A DNA stretch of 64,000 nucleotides from Endothia cerciana (lineage: Eukaryota; Ascomycota; Sordariomycetes; Diaporthales; Cryphonectriaceae): positions 62,001-126,000 of the forward strand of contig JALRMH010000012.1 of assembly GCA_026119935.1 (NCBI GenBank), written 5' to 3'. Positions within the stretch are counted from its first letter, which is position 1. The number at the start of each line of letters is the position of its first letter. Both the position numbers and the translations under genes were made by a program. The notes under the pieces are model-generated. The model was not told the DNA's origin, did not search any database, and saw only the letters and a program-made list of their open reading frames with translations. Positions 20,925 to 32,300 of this stretch are shown here, piece after piece.

Positions 20925-22950
20925 TCAGCAAGCCCCGTACCGCACACCCCTCTTGCCCAGCTCCTTGCGGCCGACGGGGTCCTCGGGCCACACCCAGCCG
21001 CGGCTCCTCTTGGCCTCGCGCTTCTCCGCGAGCTGCGGCTGCGGCATCCAGCTGTCCCTCGGCAGGGCCTTCCTCCGGGTGCCCTCGGCCGGGGCGCCGA
21101 TCTCGGCGCGCCACATGGCGTGGCCCTGGGGGAGCGGGTCGTCCGAGGCGAGCATGCACAGGCCCCAGAGGGCGAGGCAGGCGGTCATGGGGACGCTCTC
21201 GGCGTCCAGCTCGGCACCGCCGCCGGCGGAGGGGGCCGTCGCGGCGAGCTGGCAGCTCGCGACCTCGACGAAGCCGAAGTGCGGGGTGCCCTCGAGGCCG
21301 TTGCGGACGACGACCAGCTCGATCTCGGTCAGGATGAAGCCGTAGCGGCACCCGTGCTCGCGCATGACGTGGTGCAGGTGGGCGAGGCCGCGCAGGTACT
21401 CGACCTTCTTGACGTTGCCCTCGACGCGCATGCCGGTGTTGAAGCGGTCGAAGGACTTGACAAGGCCGACGACGCGGGCCGAGGGCTTGCCGCCGAAGAT
21501 GGCGGCGGCGCTGGAGGCGTCCCCGGGGACGGTGGCGACAAAGGTCTGCTCGCTGTCCCTGGTGGCGTGGGGCCCGGTCTTGGACGGGACGGAGAGCTGC
21601 AGGGGCCGGTTGGAGGAGAGGGCCAGGGCGGCGTTGAGCCTGGGGAGGTACCAGCCGGCGTAGATGGAGGCGAGGGCGGCCTCGGTCTCCGGGTGGCGGT
21701 GCGGGCTCACGGGCGAGGGCAGGTAGGTGGAGGGCAGGGGGCAGGTGAGCAGCGACGCGGCGGCGCCGTTGGACAGCGACATGAGCGTCGAGGAGTTGAA
21801 GGAGGTCCAGGGGCGGATCTGGCGCACGTCCCACCAGAAGTGCTTGGTGTGGGGGTCCCGCAGGGGGAAGGAGATGGTGCGGACCAGGCTGGGCGCGGGG
21901 TTGGAGGCCGTGAGGTAGCTGAGGAGCGTGGTCGTGCCGGCGGGCGGCAGGACGGAGGGCTGGAGCTGCTGGACGGGCTGCAGCGCCTGGGGCTCAACGG
22001 CGGCGGCGGCGGCGGCGGCAGGCGGGGCGTCGCGCGGGGCGTAGGCCTGCTGCGGGTAGGGCTGGAAGTAGGAGCTGGGCGCCGGCAGGCTTGTCAGATC
22101 GGACGACTGCGATGAAACGCGCAGCATGGCCGGGGCGGGCGAGTCCTGTCTCACGCCGCAGGATCCGGCCGGGGCGGCCTGGCTGGGGCCCACGACGTAA
22201 GCTGGCATCTGACGGTAGGTCGGGAACCCAAACTTCTCGACCGTGACGTCGTCCAGGTTGCAGGACGACGCGCGCTGGGCGCGGGCGTCGACGACCGGCG
22301 CGGACGGGTGCTGGACGGCGAAGCCCTGGGTCGGGAAGATGACCGGCGAGCCCATCAGCGTGGTAGGGCTGCCCTCCTGGCTCATGGGCGGCGAGTAGGT
22401 GATCGGCACAGGGTTAGGGTTGTACATGTTCTCCGGGTTGGTCATGCTGCGCGAGTGTCCGCGGTAGTTGCTCCGCATCGCGGACGGCGCTGGCGAGGTC
22501 CTCGCGCGCTTCGACGGCCTCGAGGCGGGCTGGCACTGTGCGATGGGGACCATGTTCGGCACGATGGTCTGGTCCTGGCTCCTGATCTTGGGCAGCAGCA
22601 GGGGGCCGTGCGTCCTGACCACGGGGGACCGGGACGGCGTTGTCCTCCTTGTGCTGGCCGTGGCGATGGAGTGCGAGGGTGACGAGTCCAGCGAGTAGAC
22701 CGTGGACGCGGTGGAGGAGGCGCGGGAGTGACCCTGGCCGACGGGCATCTCCATCACCGGGGCGTCAAAGCTGTACTGAGGTGGTGTTGTTGGGTCACAC
22801 GGGAATGTGAAGTCGAATGTGATATCCCCCGAGAGACTGTTACCCCGAGAGCCGGTTGGTCAGTGAGGATATCCTCTACGCCAAAAAAACCCCCCCCCCC
22901 CCAAAAAAAATAAAAAAAAATAGACGGGGACGGGGGACTCACGTGGACAT
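20925..22950 (-). CDS. Conserved fungal protein of unknown function, 617 aa
   Basis: Main exon is complement 20925-22770. I infer an 8-nt first coding exon, 22943-22950 (ATGTCCAC), joined by an intron with GTGAGT donor and TACAG acceptor, to give MSTFDAPVMEMPVGQGHSR. Without it, translation could start at the in-frame ATG at 22754. The N-terminal 300 residues are Ser/Pro/Ala-rich and look disordered, with a KRAR basic patch that could be a nuclear signal. The C-terminal half is compact, with landmarks DPHTKHFWWDVRQIRPW, YAGWYLPRLNAAL, RVVGLVKSFDRFNTGMR and YGFILTEIELVVVRN, ending RGWVWPEDPVGRKELGKRG. This domain looks conserved in filamentous fungi, but I know no function for it. No signal peptide or membrane helix. 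Confidence 0.82.
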
Positions 22951-23451
22951 TTTGTCAGTCCGCTTTCTGTGTGTCTGCACGAGGAGACACAGCAGGATTA
23001 TGGGTATTATAAAGACGGTGGTGACAGCGAGCCTGACAGGAGTCCTGCTCCAATGATGATGACGATGATATGCTGACGATGCTGAGGTGAAGAAGTAGAA
23101 AGGGCGACCGTTGCTGTGAAGCAATGGAGGTATGAGGTCTCGTATCAAACGGCCAGCCTGTAGCCCTTGTCTCTAACAAGTCTGGGTGGGTGATTGTGGA
23201 GGGGGGGGGGGGAGAAGGGTAAGCGTGAGATATGGAAAGAAAAAGGAAGATGTGTTGAAGGGAACAGGATTGAATAGGAAGTCGAAACAAGCAGGACGAT
23301 GTGAGAGGGTGGGAAGGGGACGCGGGCTCATGTTTAAATCCTCGTCAGAGGTTAGGACAGATGAGCGGTCGACATGGCGGTTACGAATATCAAAGCCAGG
23401 CAGGCCTAGATGGAGGCCCATGACTCCGGGAAGCCCAAGCCGACGACCGCC

Positions 23452-23475
23452 CTCTCTCTCTCTCTCTCTCTCTCT
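23452..23475. repeat. (CT)n microsatellite
   Basis: About 12 CT units followed by a C run and a second short CT stretch. Confidence 0.9.
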
Positions 23476-24660
23476 CCCCCCCCCTCTCTCCACAACAAGG
23501 ATCGCGGTATAGACGCGCCCCATCAGGCCGGGCCCTTGGGTCGTGTAAGCCGCGGTAGGGACGGGTGTGGATCCCACAGGCTCTTCCCCTTCGGGGATTT
23601 TTTGGTCCCTTCGCGGTCAGCCGAGTTTGTACCTCTTGTACAAGGCTTGGCAGTGGGCGGCCGGGTCACTGGCGCTACCCAAAAAAAAAAAAGCAACCCA
23701 AAAAAAACCCCCAAATGGGAGACAAGGTCTCGAGGTGGCAGCGCGGCTGCGTAGATTGGTGGTAGCCACTTCTGAAACGCGCTGAACGAAGTAACCCCCC
23801 CCCTCCCCCCCCCATTGTCACTCGACGTGGAGTAGGGCTGGCGGTGTGCCCAATCATGAACAGAGAGCGTCGGCTTGGGCACCCAGCGTGAGGTGTTCGC
23901 TGGGTGTACGGCCACGAGACCTGCAGGTGCATGTGCATGTGCAGCAAGCAGCAGGCAGGAAGCAGGAAGCATGAGCATAAGAACCGGGTTGGTACATAAT
24001 TTCGCAGAGACCGGCGGTCAGGAGCGGATGTATCTCGGGGGAACAAGTGACGTCCTGCCGGGAGGCCGGGGGGGGGGGCCCCAAGGAGGACAGGCCATGG
24101 GAGGAGGTACGGGCTGGGGGTTCGAGAAAGCCAGTCTCGAAGGCGCACCGGGATGGGGCCTCTCGGGGCAGGGTGCAGAACGTGGGAGACGCGATAGGCG
24201 GTGCGGTGGCACGGTCAGGTTCGACAGCCGGGGGAGGGAGGTCCTCCCCGTCCAGCCCGTCCAGCCCGTCCTCGTCCTCCTGTTCCGGCCCAAGGCGATG
24301 TTATCCCTGCCGTATACCATAGATACTACTGCAGCCAAGAGGCTTCGGACGGGCCCACAGCCAGGGCCCGTCGAGCCTGGAAGCTGTCTTCCGGAAGGGG
24401 ATGGGGACGTTGACCGCCAGTAGGCCTGGGAGTATGGGACGACACTAAACCCTGGGATTCAGGCTGTCGATGCATGATGCTCGAAGCTGAGTGGCCACGG
24501 CGGCTGTGGAACCGTATGCGGGAAGCCCTGGGATCCTGCATTGGCGTCGAATGAGTCATATGCTAGGCCTTTCCGCTTGCAGTTGTGTCTTGGAACACGC
24601 CTGCAGGAAGAAGACCATGACGATCTCTCTTGATCTTCCTTTGGTGTTGAGAGGGAGCGC

Positions 24661-24711
24661 GAGAGGGGGGGGGAGGGGGGGGAGGGGGGGAGAGAGAGAG
24701 AGAGAGAGAGA
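24661..24711. repeat. G-rich tract with (GA)n
   Basis: G runs broken by single A, then about 11 GA units (24690-24711). Confidence 0.85.
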
Positions 24712-27116
24712 CCTGCATGACTGGTGATATCGGCCGTGCATGTCTAGCGTTGGGCCATCCCCCGGGGTCCCGTCGAGAATGAGGTCTTCCCCGTCTTGCC
24801 TCACCTGATACACCGCCGTGCCGGTTGCGGGATTTAAAACAAAAAAAGAAAAGCCACGCATGCAAGGACGCGGTGTTCGCGCGCGCCGGTGGGGAGGGGG
24901 AATTCTCGAGAGGCTGGTTGGGCAGCGCCGCGGGCGCGCCTCGCCTCCCCGTCCGGGCAGAGCAAGAAAAGACGCGGGGTGGTGGTGACGCATCGTGTTC
25001 AGGAGGGACAGTCACCGGACGTGACCTCTGACGAACACACCCCCCTCCCCCCGGACTGTGCGTTGGCAGCAGATAGGCAGTCGGGCAGCTTCCGGCTGTC
25101 TCCGGGCCCCAAATCCTTGGCCCTCCGGTCCTGTATGCCAGCCCAACCCAACCACCGTCCTGGATAACTATGGCAGTAGATCTTGTGTGACGAACCCCCT
25201 CCACCCCGCCGTTGACAGTTGGCAGAGCTGACCTGATTAGTCCCATCATGAGATGATCGCGATAAGTCAGCATCCTGCCAGCACAGGACCGGCAGAACTT
25301 CTGGAGACCCGACGAGCGCCTCTCGGTCGGATGCCTGACTGTGCTGGACCCCGGCGCCCCCCCCCCCCCCCGTGTGGTGAGAGGGGCGAAGGCTTAGCAT
25401 TCTGACGCCGACCAGATTCGCCGACCAAGGGCGGTTGAGGCCCCCTCTCTCAGCTGTAGCAGATCCGGTCGGGTCAAGGGGTCTGCCCATCATCTACTTT
25501 CGTATAGCATGTGGTCAATATAATGAATGTGACCCCGCCGCCCCAGCCTCGGCAGTCTTGTCGTCTGCCCACCCCCCCCCCCCCACCTCTGCATCGGCTG
25601 TCTCTCGACATGCCGACGTGCCATCTATTCGGCCTTCAGGCGGGACAGCCCGGGCGGCGTAGTGCACTGGCCGCATGATCGATCATACGTCGATCATCTG
25701 AACTCGAGCCGCCGTGGCACCCCGCGCACCTGAGTGGCCCCTCGCCGGTAGGGTCGGCTAACCATGCACGGCCTCCCCCAGCCCCTCCTCCCCCCAAGTT
25801 CCTCTGCTCAATCTTTGCTTCCCCCCCCCCCCCCCCTTGATCTTTTGCTGCGGCTGTTTGAGAATCTCTGCCGCGCGTGCATATCGACATCGAGATTCTG
25901 ACCTGCCCGGTGGGGAGGGACTAGATGGGACGGGTGGCGCCTATTGGGGGAGAGGGGGGGGGGGGGAATTGCACTTTTCCCGTGCGGGGTTGGGAGGGAC
26001 GGGAATGCGGCTGTCGAGGCTGAGTGGGCGGGAGTTGTTGGCGCTTGGGTAACCTTAAGCGGGCGGCTACATCGATACTCCCCCCCCCCGTAGGCGGCCT
26101 GGCGCTAAAGAGAGACATCCTCGCCCACACACACCTTGTACTGTGTAGTAGCATCGAAGGCCATCGGGGGCTGGCCAGGTCAAATGCTCAACGCCCCCTC
26201 CTCATCACAAGCGCGCGCCGTGACATTCGGCTGCGGCTGTGCAAATGGCAGCAAGCACCTGTTCCCCGGGCGGATGGCCTCTACGATGCCTCATTGGGCT
26301 CGCCCTGGCGGCTGTTGGATTAAGGAACACCAAAAAAAAAACCACCAAAAAAAAAACCAGCCCTCCCGCGGTAGTCTCAGCTGCCCGGCTCGTGGCCGCC
26401 CCGTTCCCGTGCCTACTCGACCGATTCGACCCGCGGTTGCGACCACAAGGCAAATCGGATGCTCAGGATGGCATCTCTCGCCCGCTATGGCCCCCTTCTG
26501 CCCACCCCCCTCGTCCTGCACAGCCGCAGTCCGGGTTCATAACAGAGCTCGAATATATCGCCAGACCAGGCGCCCACAGCGGCACAGAACCCGAGAGGGC
26601 CCTTCTGCGAACCCCCCCCCCCCCAGTTAGGCCCCCTCAGACCACGCCAGACCCTCGACCGAGAGACCACACGAGACGCTCGAGCCCCCGTCTGGCCCCC
26701 CCCCCCAATTGCCACCTAACCCCAACAAAATGGATCTGCCCGTCAATGTTTTCCCGGGGATGGGATCTATGATGGCGAAACCGCATCGTCCACTCCCCCG
26801 GGGAAATAGACGAGGGAGAGAGGGGCATGGCAGAGAAACAAAAAGCGGACCCCAACCTGCTGGGCCCAGGCGCGAAACAAACTCGCCCCCCCCCCTGCCT
26901 CCAGCTCGCCATTGGCCGCAGGGCACGCGCCAGGCCCGGTCCCGCGCGGATCGCGTCAGTGGAACGGCGAAAGGGGGAACACCTCAGGCCCTTTTCTCTT
27001 TGGCCCGGCCGGGTTCCGGGGGTGGTTGCACCTCGGCCGAGGCGTCATGCATCTTTTCTTTTTGTGGCTTTCCGATTATGACTCTTATTTCTTACTTGCG
27101 CTACTCTGGATGTTTC

Positions 27117-27191
27117 GTGTGTGTATGTGTGCGTGTGTGTGTGTGCGTGCGTGCGTGTGTGTGCGTGTATGTGTGTGTGTGTGTGTGTGTG
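27117..27191. repeat. Long interrupted (GT)n microsatellite
   Basis: About 75 bases of GT repeats with scattered GC and AT interruptions, noncoding. Confidence 0.9.
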
Positions 27192-27724
27192 ATGCCTTCC
27201 GCCCCTCCTTCTCCCCAGCCATCATCTTTTCTTTCCTCTTACTACGTGCGATGCCATGCATCTGGGTTAATTATGACAGGGTGGATAGTACCTCTTCCTC
27301 TCCGTTTCCCGCCCGAGGCTACTGCGGAATACTCGCTCGGTCTTCGCGGGGGCCCGGGGGGAGGGGGGAGAAGAGGGAACGTTGCCAAACCCACTTTTTC
27401 CCAAGGAAAGGCCTCTACATATCCTACATACTATGTAGTACCACCACCACCATAGCACTATACAGTAGTACCATACAGTAATAGCTCCGTGACCAACAGC
27501 CCCATATTCTCCCCCTCCCCGGTCCAGATCACAATCGACAGCTCACCGCCAACGGACACCTGCATCTGCGAATGACCACCACCCCCCCACCCCAACCCCA
27601 CAAACCTTTTTCTTCCCGAAGGGGGGGGGGGGGATGACTCACAGTCCACCCAGAAACCACATGTTCCTCATGAGACCATCGACGATGAAACATCCAAAAC
27701 CTGAAACAAAGAGTGGAGACTATA

Positions 27725-27753
27725 GAGAGAGAGAGAGAGCGAGAGAGAGAGAG
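27725..27753. repeat. (GA)n microsatellite
   Basis: GA repeat with one C interruption. Confidence 0.85.
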
Positions 27754-27881
27754 TGGGAAGGGGGAGGGGGAAACCTGCTGCTGTAGGGCTGGATGGGGTT
27801 CCGACCCGACGCCTCGGTCGGTTTTTCCGATCAAGATTTCGACCCGCTTGACATCCACGCGATGGGTGTCAGGCGGATTCC

Positions 27882-27908
27882 CGTCGTCGTCGTCGTCGTC
27901 GTCGTCGT
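27882..27908. repeat. (GTC)n microsatellite
   Basis: Nine GTC units in noncoding DNA. Confidence 0.85.
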
Positions 27909-28379
27909 ACTCCCCCCCTCCTGACCCGTGGTCAAGAATATGCGATCCACCCACCCCCTCTTTTGAAAGAGTTCCTTGACTCATGGAGCGATAGAGAGAG
28001 AACGGACAGAGAAGAGGGGGGGGTTCCGCTGCCGGTCTTCATCTATGCCCCCCCCCCCCAAGGTATCGCGGAATGATGAGATTTGCATGACCGAGGAAGA
28101 AAAAAATTTAATTAAATCGACCGAGTTCTTCTGCAGCCGGGTGGGGCTTCCCTTCTCTTCCTTTCTCGTACTGCAAGCCGATCCGGGATCAGAACAAGGT
28201 GAAGAGAAACCTGGACCCTTTACGACAGGGCCAACACCGCTCTTTCGCAATCTCGAATGCCCTGCACGTGCATGCGCTCTCTCCGTCGGGATCCTCCCGA
28301 CCCGAGCGAGGAAAAATTCTAGAATACAAGGGAGGGTGGGGGGGGGGAACTGCACAGCCCCTCTTCGCTTTCAAGGGGA

Positions 28380-28411
28380 AGAGAGAGAGAGAGAGAGAGA
28401 GAGAGACAAGG

Positions 28412-28449
<38 letters not shown>

Positions 28450-28462
28450 CAAAAAAAAAAAA
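28380..28462. repeat. (GA)n followed by poly-A
   Basis: A GA tract runs into about 35 A, then GC and 12 more A. It directly precedes a low-quality contig end. Confidence 0.85.
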
Positions 28463-28521
28463 GAACTAGGGTGGGGGGGCCAGGAGGTATTTTTAAGGGG
28501 GCTCAGAGGGGGTTGAAGGGG
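28463..28521. repeat. Left copy of a 59-base duplicated contig end
   Basis: Matches 28679-28737 over 59 bases without indels, about 46 identical. The mismatches mostly extend neighbouring G or A runs in this copy, as low-quality base calling would. See the findings. Confidence 0.8.
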
Positions 28522-28531
28522 NNNNNNNNNN
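28522..28531. other. Assembly gap (10 N)
   Basis: Ten N between two low-complexity contig ends. The flanks share sequence, so the true gap is probably an unmerged overlap. Confidence 0.97.
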
Positions 28532-28583
28532 CCAGCCCCCCGGAACCTAAAACCCCCCTCTAAAAAAACTTAAACACACTCCA

Positions 28584-28626
28584 AAAAAAAAAAAAAAAAA
28601 CCAAACCCCCCCCCCCCCACCACACC

Positions 28627-28664
<38 letters not shown>
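28584..28664. repeat. Poly-A / poly-C / poly-A tract
   Basis: Runs of about 18 A, 13 C and 38 A interrupted by short spacers at the start of the right contig. Base quality here is doubtful. Confidence 0.8.
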
Positions 28665-28668
<4 letters not shown>

Positions 28669-28678
28669 AAACAAGAAA

Positions 28679-28737
28679 GACCTCGGGTGGGTCTGCCAGT
28701 CGGTATGTTTCAGGTGGCTCAGACGGGGTTGAAAGGT
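28679..28737. repeat. Right copy of the duplicated contig end
   Basis: Counterpart of 28463-28521. It continues into ordinary sequence and has fewer homopolymers, so it is probably the correct version. Confidence 0.8.
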
Positions 28738-29333
28738 GAGGCGGCCAGCTGGCGGTCTCTCCATCCTTGTTCCGATTGTTGAGATGACAAAGGTGTCGTA
28801 AACCTGTTCTGGTGCTGCTCGTGTCTTTTTCGCCCTTTCCGACCACGCCACCATCCCACTCCCTCCCACCCCGGATTGGGGGTTCCCAATCAGGAGTCGT
28901 CAACTGAGGTTAGACCGTCGAGCCATCTCGTCCAGTCGATCTTGGTGCCCCGTCCTCTCTCACGCTTTTCGGGACGAACTCCCGTTCCTCTGGGACTGTG
29001 TCTAGCTCGTCCGTCGTCCCTGCTTCCCTCCATCACAAGATCGAGCTGGGCAGCCCGTCTCCCCCCCCCCCCCCCTCCAGTACGATAGTGAAAAGGGTAT
29101 CCATTGGCAAAGTATCAACACTTGCGAATCTACATGCGCTGGGAGGCCCCCCTCCTTCTTCTCTCACCATTATGCGCCTGTACCCCCCTCCGTCCGATCT
29201 GTTGGTCGTCCCGGCCAGGTATGCCCCGTCCCGTTTGCCTGCTTTGCAATATCTCTCGTCGAGCCGCCTGTGTATTGTAGATGTGGTATCTATCTGGTAG
29301 GTGCGCCGTGTCGCGTTATTCGCTGGCACCGCC

Positions 29334-32300
29334 TCATGTGCCTTCGCCGGCGAGATCGTCCTCGAATAACGGTTGGCGGGGCTGTGTTCGGGTCGAAGGT
29401 CCAGCGGGGGTCTGGCCCAGGGGCTCCTCCGCCTCAGGGTCTATGGTCTCCTTCGGTATCGGCGCCTTTGTAGAGTCTGAGCTTGCAGGGAGGTCAGCGC
29501 CGACCTCAGCCTCCCGGTTCGGTGCCATATTGAGGCCGGCCAACGCAACAGGTGGGCTCAGGCTTGAGAACCTAGGGTCTTCATCACCGCCATCTCTAGC
29601 ACAGCCGTCACGTAGGACCTCGGAACCACCCACCCCAACCTCCTTCAGTTTTCTCAAGGCCCGCCTCATTCCCTCCAGCCTCATCTTCTCGACCACGACC
29701 ATACCCCTTGCGAGCTCGCGTATCGCCCTGCGCCCCATTTTCTCGTGCATGTCCTGCCACCCTGCGAGCTCTGCCGCCACCGTCTGCTGGGTGTACCGTA
29801 GCTCGCGTGATAGGTTGTCCACCTCAGCCCGGCCGGCACGCACTCTCTCCTCACGCTCCTCGTTGAGGCGCTGGCGAGTGTCGTCGAGGAGGCCTAACGG
29901 CCATCGGGTGGAACGCGAGAGGGATGAGTAGTTGCGCTCCACAGTGCGGCGTAGGGCATTGATTTGGTTGATGAGGCGGGGTGGGCGGGTGAGCGCTGTC
30001 AAGATGGCGTCGATGGTGGACTGAAAAGCCAGTTGTGATGAGTGGAAGGTCGCATGGGGGTTTGCTGACGTGGGTGACAGGGCCCGCACATAAGTCTCGA
30101 AGGCTGCGAGGTGCGTTGGTGGGAGAAATGGTAGCGTAGACACGGCGCGGTGCAGGAGCACCGAGGAGTCGTAGAGATCCAGAGCAGAATTGCCCACGAC
30201 ATTCGTCCTCCGCGCGACGCTCTTTGTCGAGTGGTTGACGCTGCGGACGTTTTCGCGGGCATGATCGACAAATTGCTCGACTTCACGGACATCCTCTAAC
30301 GGCTCTAGCTCTTCGCGGACCTTTTCCACGCGGGTATCGGCCTTGAGCTTGGTGCGCTGCTCCATCATGTCGGGCTGGAGATCCGGTACCAAGAAGAACT
30401 CCCATAGCATCTCGTGGGTCGCAAACGTCGGGTGAGCCAGCAAGATGCGCAAGAACCAGTCAATCCGGACCTGCAGGTCCTTCAGGACGGCCCTGCTGGG
30501 CTTGACCGGAATTTGAAACGGCGATCGCAAGCCGGCCAGAGACGGTACCCACGAGGCTGGGTTTTCCATGGATAGGAGCTTGGCAAGGTGCTCGAAGTCT
30601 GTCAGCGAGCGTCTGCATGTCGTCACGGCGTAGCTGTGCTTGTCCACCGGTGCCCCGGATTTCAGGACGAAGCGGATGCTGGCATCCTCGACGAAATATG
30701 ACCGCACAACTGCCGTAGTGCGAGACTCGTTCCCTGGGGGCGCACCAAAAAGGACAAGGTCGTCGATCTTGTTGCGAACATCGTCATCCTTGGCGAGGTC
30801 CACAGCCGTCAACCCGCGCAGTTCTTTTGCCGTGATATCGACCCTGGCGTCGCCAAAAAATGCACGCACCACATCGAAGCGACCGTATTTGCTCGCCACC
30901 ATCAGGGGTGTGAACTTCCGGTCATTGGTTGCGTTGACGTCCGCGTCGCATCTCTGCAGCACCCGCAGGCAGAGCTGTGCGTCATTAAGGATGTGGAGAA
31001 GAGTATTACCCTTCGCATCGATGTGCTCGTCAAGATGAAGGGGCTGCCCGTCGCCTTGACACTCCGTCGCCAGCTCCAGGGCCTGCTGCACCATCGTGTG
31101 GTATAGCGTATGGTCATATGAGCGGCATATTGCAAACAGCGGTGTCTGCCCGTTCCTGTCCTGGAGGGTCCACGGCATCATCCTCCCGTACTCGACTATT
31201 AAGAAGGGCGCATGGAACATGTAGTGAGCCACGCTGCGGCCCCATACGTCCTGCTTGGCGAAATACCACTTCATTCTCTCTTCCGTGATGGTGGGCTCAT
31301 CGTTCATGAGGTCCAACAGGATTCGAATCATCCGCTCATGTCCAAGCTGAACGGCGGCGCTGAACAGGGTCGTCTCTTCATTATTGCTATCCTCAAGGAC
31401 GATGTCTGGTGGGTAGTAGGACTTGAGGCCGAGCAGGTATGTCAGAACCTCCGGACGCTCATTTTGCACCGCCATCATGAGGACCGACTCGCCGAATGAG
31501 TCTTGTGTTTGGGACAGGCGTTCGATCGATGTGTCGCCTTCGATGCCACTTCCAATGGTCCCAATGCTCCCGGAGCGAGAGTGGAATGAGATCTCTGATC
31601 CGCTCGAAAGGCTTCGCACATCCATTGCCACCTTCTTGATCCGTTTCAAGGGTGGGAACGGGGATCCTGTCGTGCCACCTAAGTCTTCTTGCCTATTAAA
31701 AGGGAAGACGTGGCTGAGATCGGACCCCATCGAGAAGCGCTCGGAACTCGTCAAGACAGTGGAAGATCTCCTGGAGGATCCATTGGCAAAGTTCCAATGA
31801 CTGCTGCTGCTTATGGATGTTCGCCGACTTGATCGAGCCGATGACAGGGCAGCAATTTCCTCCTCATTGACAGCATCATCAACCGCATTTCCACTGGGTT
31901 CCATGATCTTTTGCAGGATCTCGAGGTCTCCGTGTGCCGCTGCATCCCAGAGTACTTTGTTCCGGTGACTCGCTCTGCGCAGTCCAGTTGAGTCGCGGTC
32001 AAGGTAGACGAGCACGGCCTCGAACGTGCTCAGAGCATATCCCATCTCGCCGCTGTCTACATCCTCCACGAAGATAAAATGGCGCATGTATAAGAACCGC
32101 GCCTGAAGATGTTTGATCTGTGCTCTGATTACGACAAAGAGAAGCAGTGACACCAGCGTATCCGCATTGATGGTGAGGATCGTCTTTTCTGCGGAGGGAG
32201 TGACTGGACGATTGTCCGGTATTGGAGGGACATCTCCGAGCTGCGTCAGCGACTTCATAGTCGACAGCAGGATGTCCATCATCTCCTGTGGACTCCCGGC

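Larger units (their letters stand above)
22951..29333. other. 6.4-kb gene-free, low-complexity region
   Basis: No open frame in this stretch shows family motifs, codon regularity or splice continuity. It is packed with poly-C/poly-G runs of 8-15, poly-A runs, and CT, GA, GT and GTC microsatellites, plus one assembly gap. It lies upstream of the 617-residue protein gene and downstream of the Vrl1-like gene, both on the minus strand. It could hold a long promoter, 5' leader or noncoding RNA, but nothing in the bases proves that. Confidence 0.55.

Noticed and set aside
20788..22115. Long open frames overlapping the 617-residue gene on both strands
   Set aside because: Frame-shifted or antisense shadows of GC-rich codons with Arg/Pro or Gly/Val-rich composition.
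26400..26720. Overlapping open frames in the low-complexity block
   Set aside because: They are generated by poly-C/poly-G runs (Pro/Gly/Arg peptides) and show no gene structure.
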